Assembly: GCA_944332555.1 (NCBI GenBank)
Contig: CALVKF010000008.1
Coordinates: forward strand, 1-39,874
DNA: 39,874 nucleotides
Source of the DNA: an uncultured Bacilli bacterium
GTDB lineage: Bacteria; Bacillota_I; Bacilli_A; RF39; UBA660
Direction: 5' to 3'
Shown: positions 39,227 through 39,874 of the stretch, one piece after another
Layout of the letters: each line of letters opens with the position of its first letter
Position numbering within the stretch: the stretch's first letter is position 1
Position numbers and translations under genes: made by a program
Notes under the pieces: model-generated
What the model saw: the letters and a program-made list of their open reading frames with translations, nothing else
What the model was told of the DNA's origin: nothing
Database searches by the model: none

Positions 39227-39312
39227 TCATTATTATTTAAACGACAAATCATTATTATTTAAACGACAAATCATTATTATTTAAACGACAAATCATTATT
39301 ATTTAAACGACA
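39225..39312. repeat. Four perfect 22-bp tandem direct repeats (iteron-like)
   Basis: Four identical units at 39225-39246, 39247-39268, 39269-39290 and 39291-39312, each ending with the core TTATTTAAACGACA. They have no spacers and begin at the stop codon of the upstream gene. A 22-bp period is two helical turns, so a protein would bind on one DNA face, as with plasmid iterons or a cooperative operator. A promoter starts five bases after the last unit. Confidence 0.85.
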
Positions 39313-39316
39313 GATA

Positions 39317-39345
39317 TTGACTTTTTCTCTTAAAAACTTTATTAT
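39317..39345 (+). promoter_or_regulatory. Promoter directly after the repeat array
   Basis: TTGACT (39317-39322), a 17-bp spacer, TATTAT (39340-39345). It drives the leader-peptide/terminator unit and the truncated recombinase behind it. Confidence 0.6.
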
Positions 39346-39387
39346 ATTAGGCAAAACAAGGGGTTATTTACCTGCCAAATCTTTTTA

Positions 39388-39444
39388 ATGGGGGTTATTG
39401 ATTTGGAAGTACACAATTTATTAATAGCAAAGTTAAAGAGATAA
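39388..39444 (+). CDS. Putative leader peptide overlapping a terminator
   Basis: ATG 39388 encodes MGVIDLEVHNLLIAKLKR and stops at 39444. An alternative TTG at 39403 has GGGGG upstream and would give a 13-residue peptide. The stop codon lies in the 5' arm of the following terminator, the layout of ribosome-mediated attenuators known from antibiotic-inducible genes. The TTGGAAGTACA at 39403-39413 is also found at 38906-38916. Confidence 0.4.
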   Translation: MGVIDLEVHNLLIAKLKR

Positions 39445-39482
39445 AGGTAGTAGATATTTCTAGGACTTTTATCTCTTTTTTT
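39435..39482 (+). terminator. Attenuator-like terminator before the recombinase fragment
   Basis: AAAGAGATAAAGG (39435-39447) pairs with CTTTTATCTCTTT (39466-39478) over 13 bp with one G-T pair and an 18-nt loop, followed by a T run. The next ribosome binding site, AAAGGATG, follows at once. Confidence 0.7.
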
Positions 39483-39499
39483 AGAAAGGATGGGTGCTA

Positions 39500-39574
39500 A
39501 TGAATAGTGAGAAAAAATTATGTGGACTTTACATGAGAGTTAGTACTCAAACCCGTCAAAGTGAGAAAAATTAA
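39500..39574 (+). pseudogene. Truncated serine recombinase N-terminus
   Basis: Twenty-four codons, MNSEKKLCGLYMRVSTQTRQ then SEKN and a stop. LYMRVSTQ is the catalytic start of resolvase/invertase and large serine recombinases, with the active-site Ser in RVST. The frame ends just after this motif, so the rest of the gene is missing and the element has lost this enzyme. AAAGGATGGGTG precedes the ATG. Confidence 0.75.
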
Positions 39575-39606
39575 CAAAGCATTATAAAACCTATTCGGAA
39601 CACATT

Positions 39607-39634
39607 TTGAAATATACAAAAAATTATGTAAAAT
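39607..39634 (+). promoter_or_regulatory. Putative promoter of the last partial gene
   Basis: TTGAAA (39607-39612), a 16-bp spacer, TAAAAT (39629-39634), 20 bp before the start codon. Confidence 0.4.
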
Positions 39635-39653
39635 ATGAATAGGAGTATAAAAA

Positions 39654-39874
39654 ATGGACGAAAACGATATAAAAAACTTAAAAGACTTACAATTTACTAT
39701 CACGGAAAATATGAAAGACACATCTATTGAAATGCTAACTATAAGACAAATGCTCGACGAGTGCGAACTATCAAAAAAAGATAGAAAACTTTTAGAAAAG
39801 CATTTTGAAAAATTAAAGCAACAATTCGCAAAAGAGTTGCAAGAACAAAACCCCGTGCAAGTAATGTTTATAAG
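39654..39874 (+). CDS. Hypothetical protein, truncated by the window edge
   Basis: The frame opens at ATG 39654 with AGGAG eight bases upstream and stays open to the last base, giving 73 codons. It starts MDENDIKNLKDLQFTITENM and continues through a Lys/Glu/Gln-rich helical stretch (SKKDRKLLEKHFEKLKQQFA), ending in QEQNPVQVMFI. It is probably a small helical accessory protein of the mobile element. No family is recognised and the C-terminus is not in view. Confidence 0.6.
   Translation, partial: MDENDIKNLKDLQFTITENMKDTSIEMLTIRQMLDECELSKKDRKLLEKHFEKLKQQFAKELQEQNPVQVMFI

Noticed and set aside
39225..39312. Repeat array as a CRISPR
   Set aside because: The units are head-to-tail with no spacers and no cas genes are near.

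Overview
The window is AT-rich bacterial DNA (roughly 70% A+T by eye) from a low-GC Bacillota, most likely an uncultured gut-type member of class Bacilli. The reasons are strong AAGGAGG or GGTGA ribosome binding sites, Bacillus-like gene order in two blocks, and a set of endospore-associated genes (YunB, a YutH-like protein, SpmA, SpmB, DacB and Cse60). The genetic code is standard: TGA works as a stop in ATGA gene overlaps such as spmA/spmB, and Trp is TGG throughout, so this is not a code-4 mollicute. MurE has the DNPR motif of meso-diaminopimelate-adding enzymes.

Layout. 1-240: tRNA-Phe and an odd tRNA-Thr with terminators. 217-5920: small proteins plus a block matching the Bacillus yut/yun region (NifU-like, YutH-like, YutD, YunB). 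6024-9160: a ferredoxin facing dacB-spmA-spmB-rluB, the Bacillus order. 9266-16207: lipoproteins, a DUF3603-type protein, a cyclophilin, a membrane-anchored HELAH protein, a candidate structured RNA (14264-14390), UppP and a class A beta-lactamase-like protein. 16224-19186: a surface protein with Fn3-like repeats and a GC-rich variable patch, a divergent HTH regulator with paired operators, then a PBECR-like nuclease preceded by a promoter, a structured RNA and a terminator. 19549-25162: a two-component system, a RelB-type antitoxin with a nonsense-mutated YafQ-type toxin, and a YtxH/DUF948 envelope operon. 25226-29077: a second surface protein and regulator, then a four-gene cassette (RHH regulator plus three proteins I cannot assign). 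29188-38812: housekeeping genes (trmB, cse60, leuS, GH31, trpS, murE) and tRNA-Gly. 38813-39874: the edge of a mobile element with four perfect 22-bp tandem repeats, a leader-peptide/terminator unit and a truncated serine recombinase.

The parts most worth following up are: the RNA-terminator-nuclease unit at 18300-19186, whose layout resembles type III toxin-antitoxin loci; the 27214-29077 cassette; a tnpB-deleted IS200/IS605 remnant that keeps an omega-RNA-like end and sits with its own promoter between a T-box and the leuS operon; and the hypervariable C-terminal patch of the 16224-17894 surface protein.

Most genes are tightly packed. Convergent genes share hairpins that overlap their stop codons. 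Start codons were moved from the longest reading frame to the codon with the best ribosome binding site, as noted in each entry.
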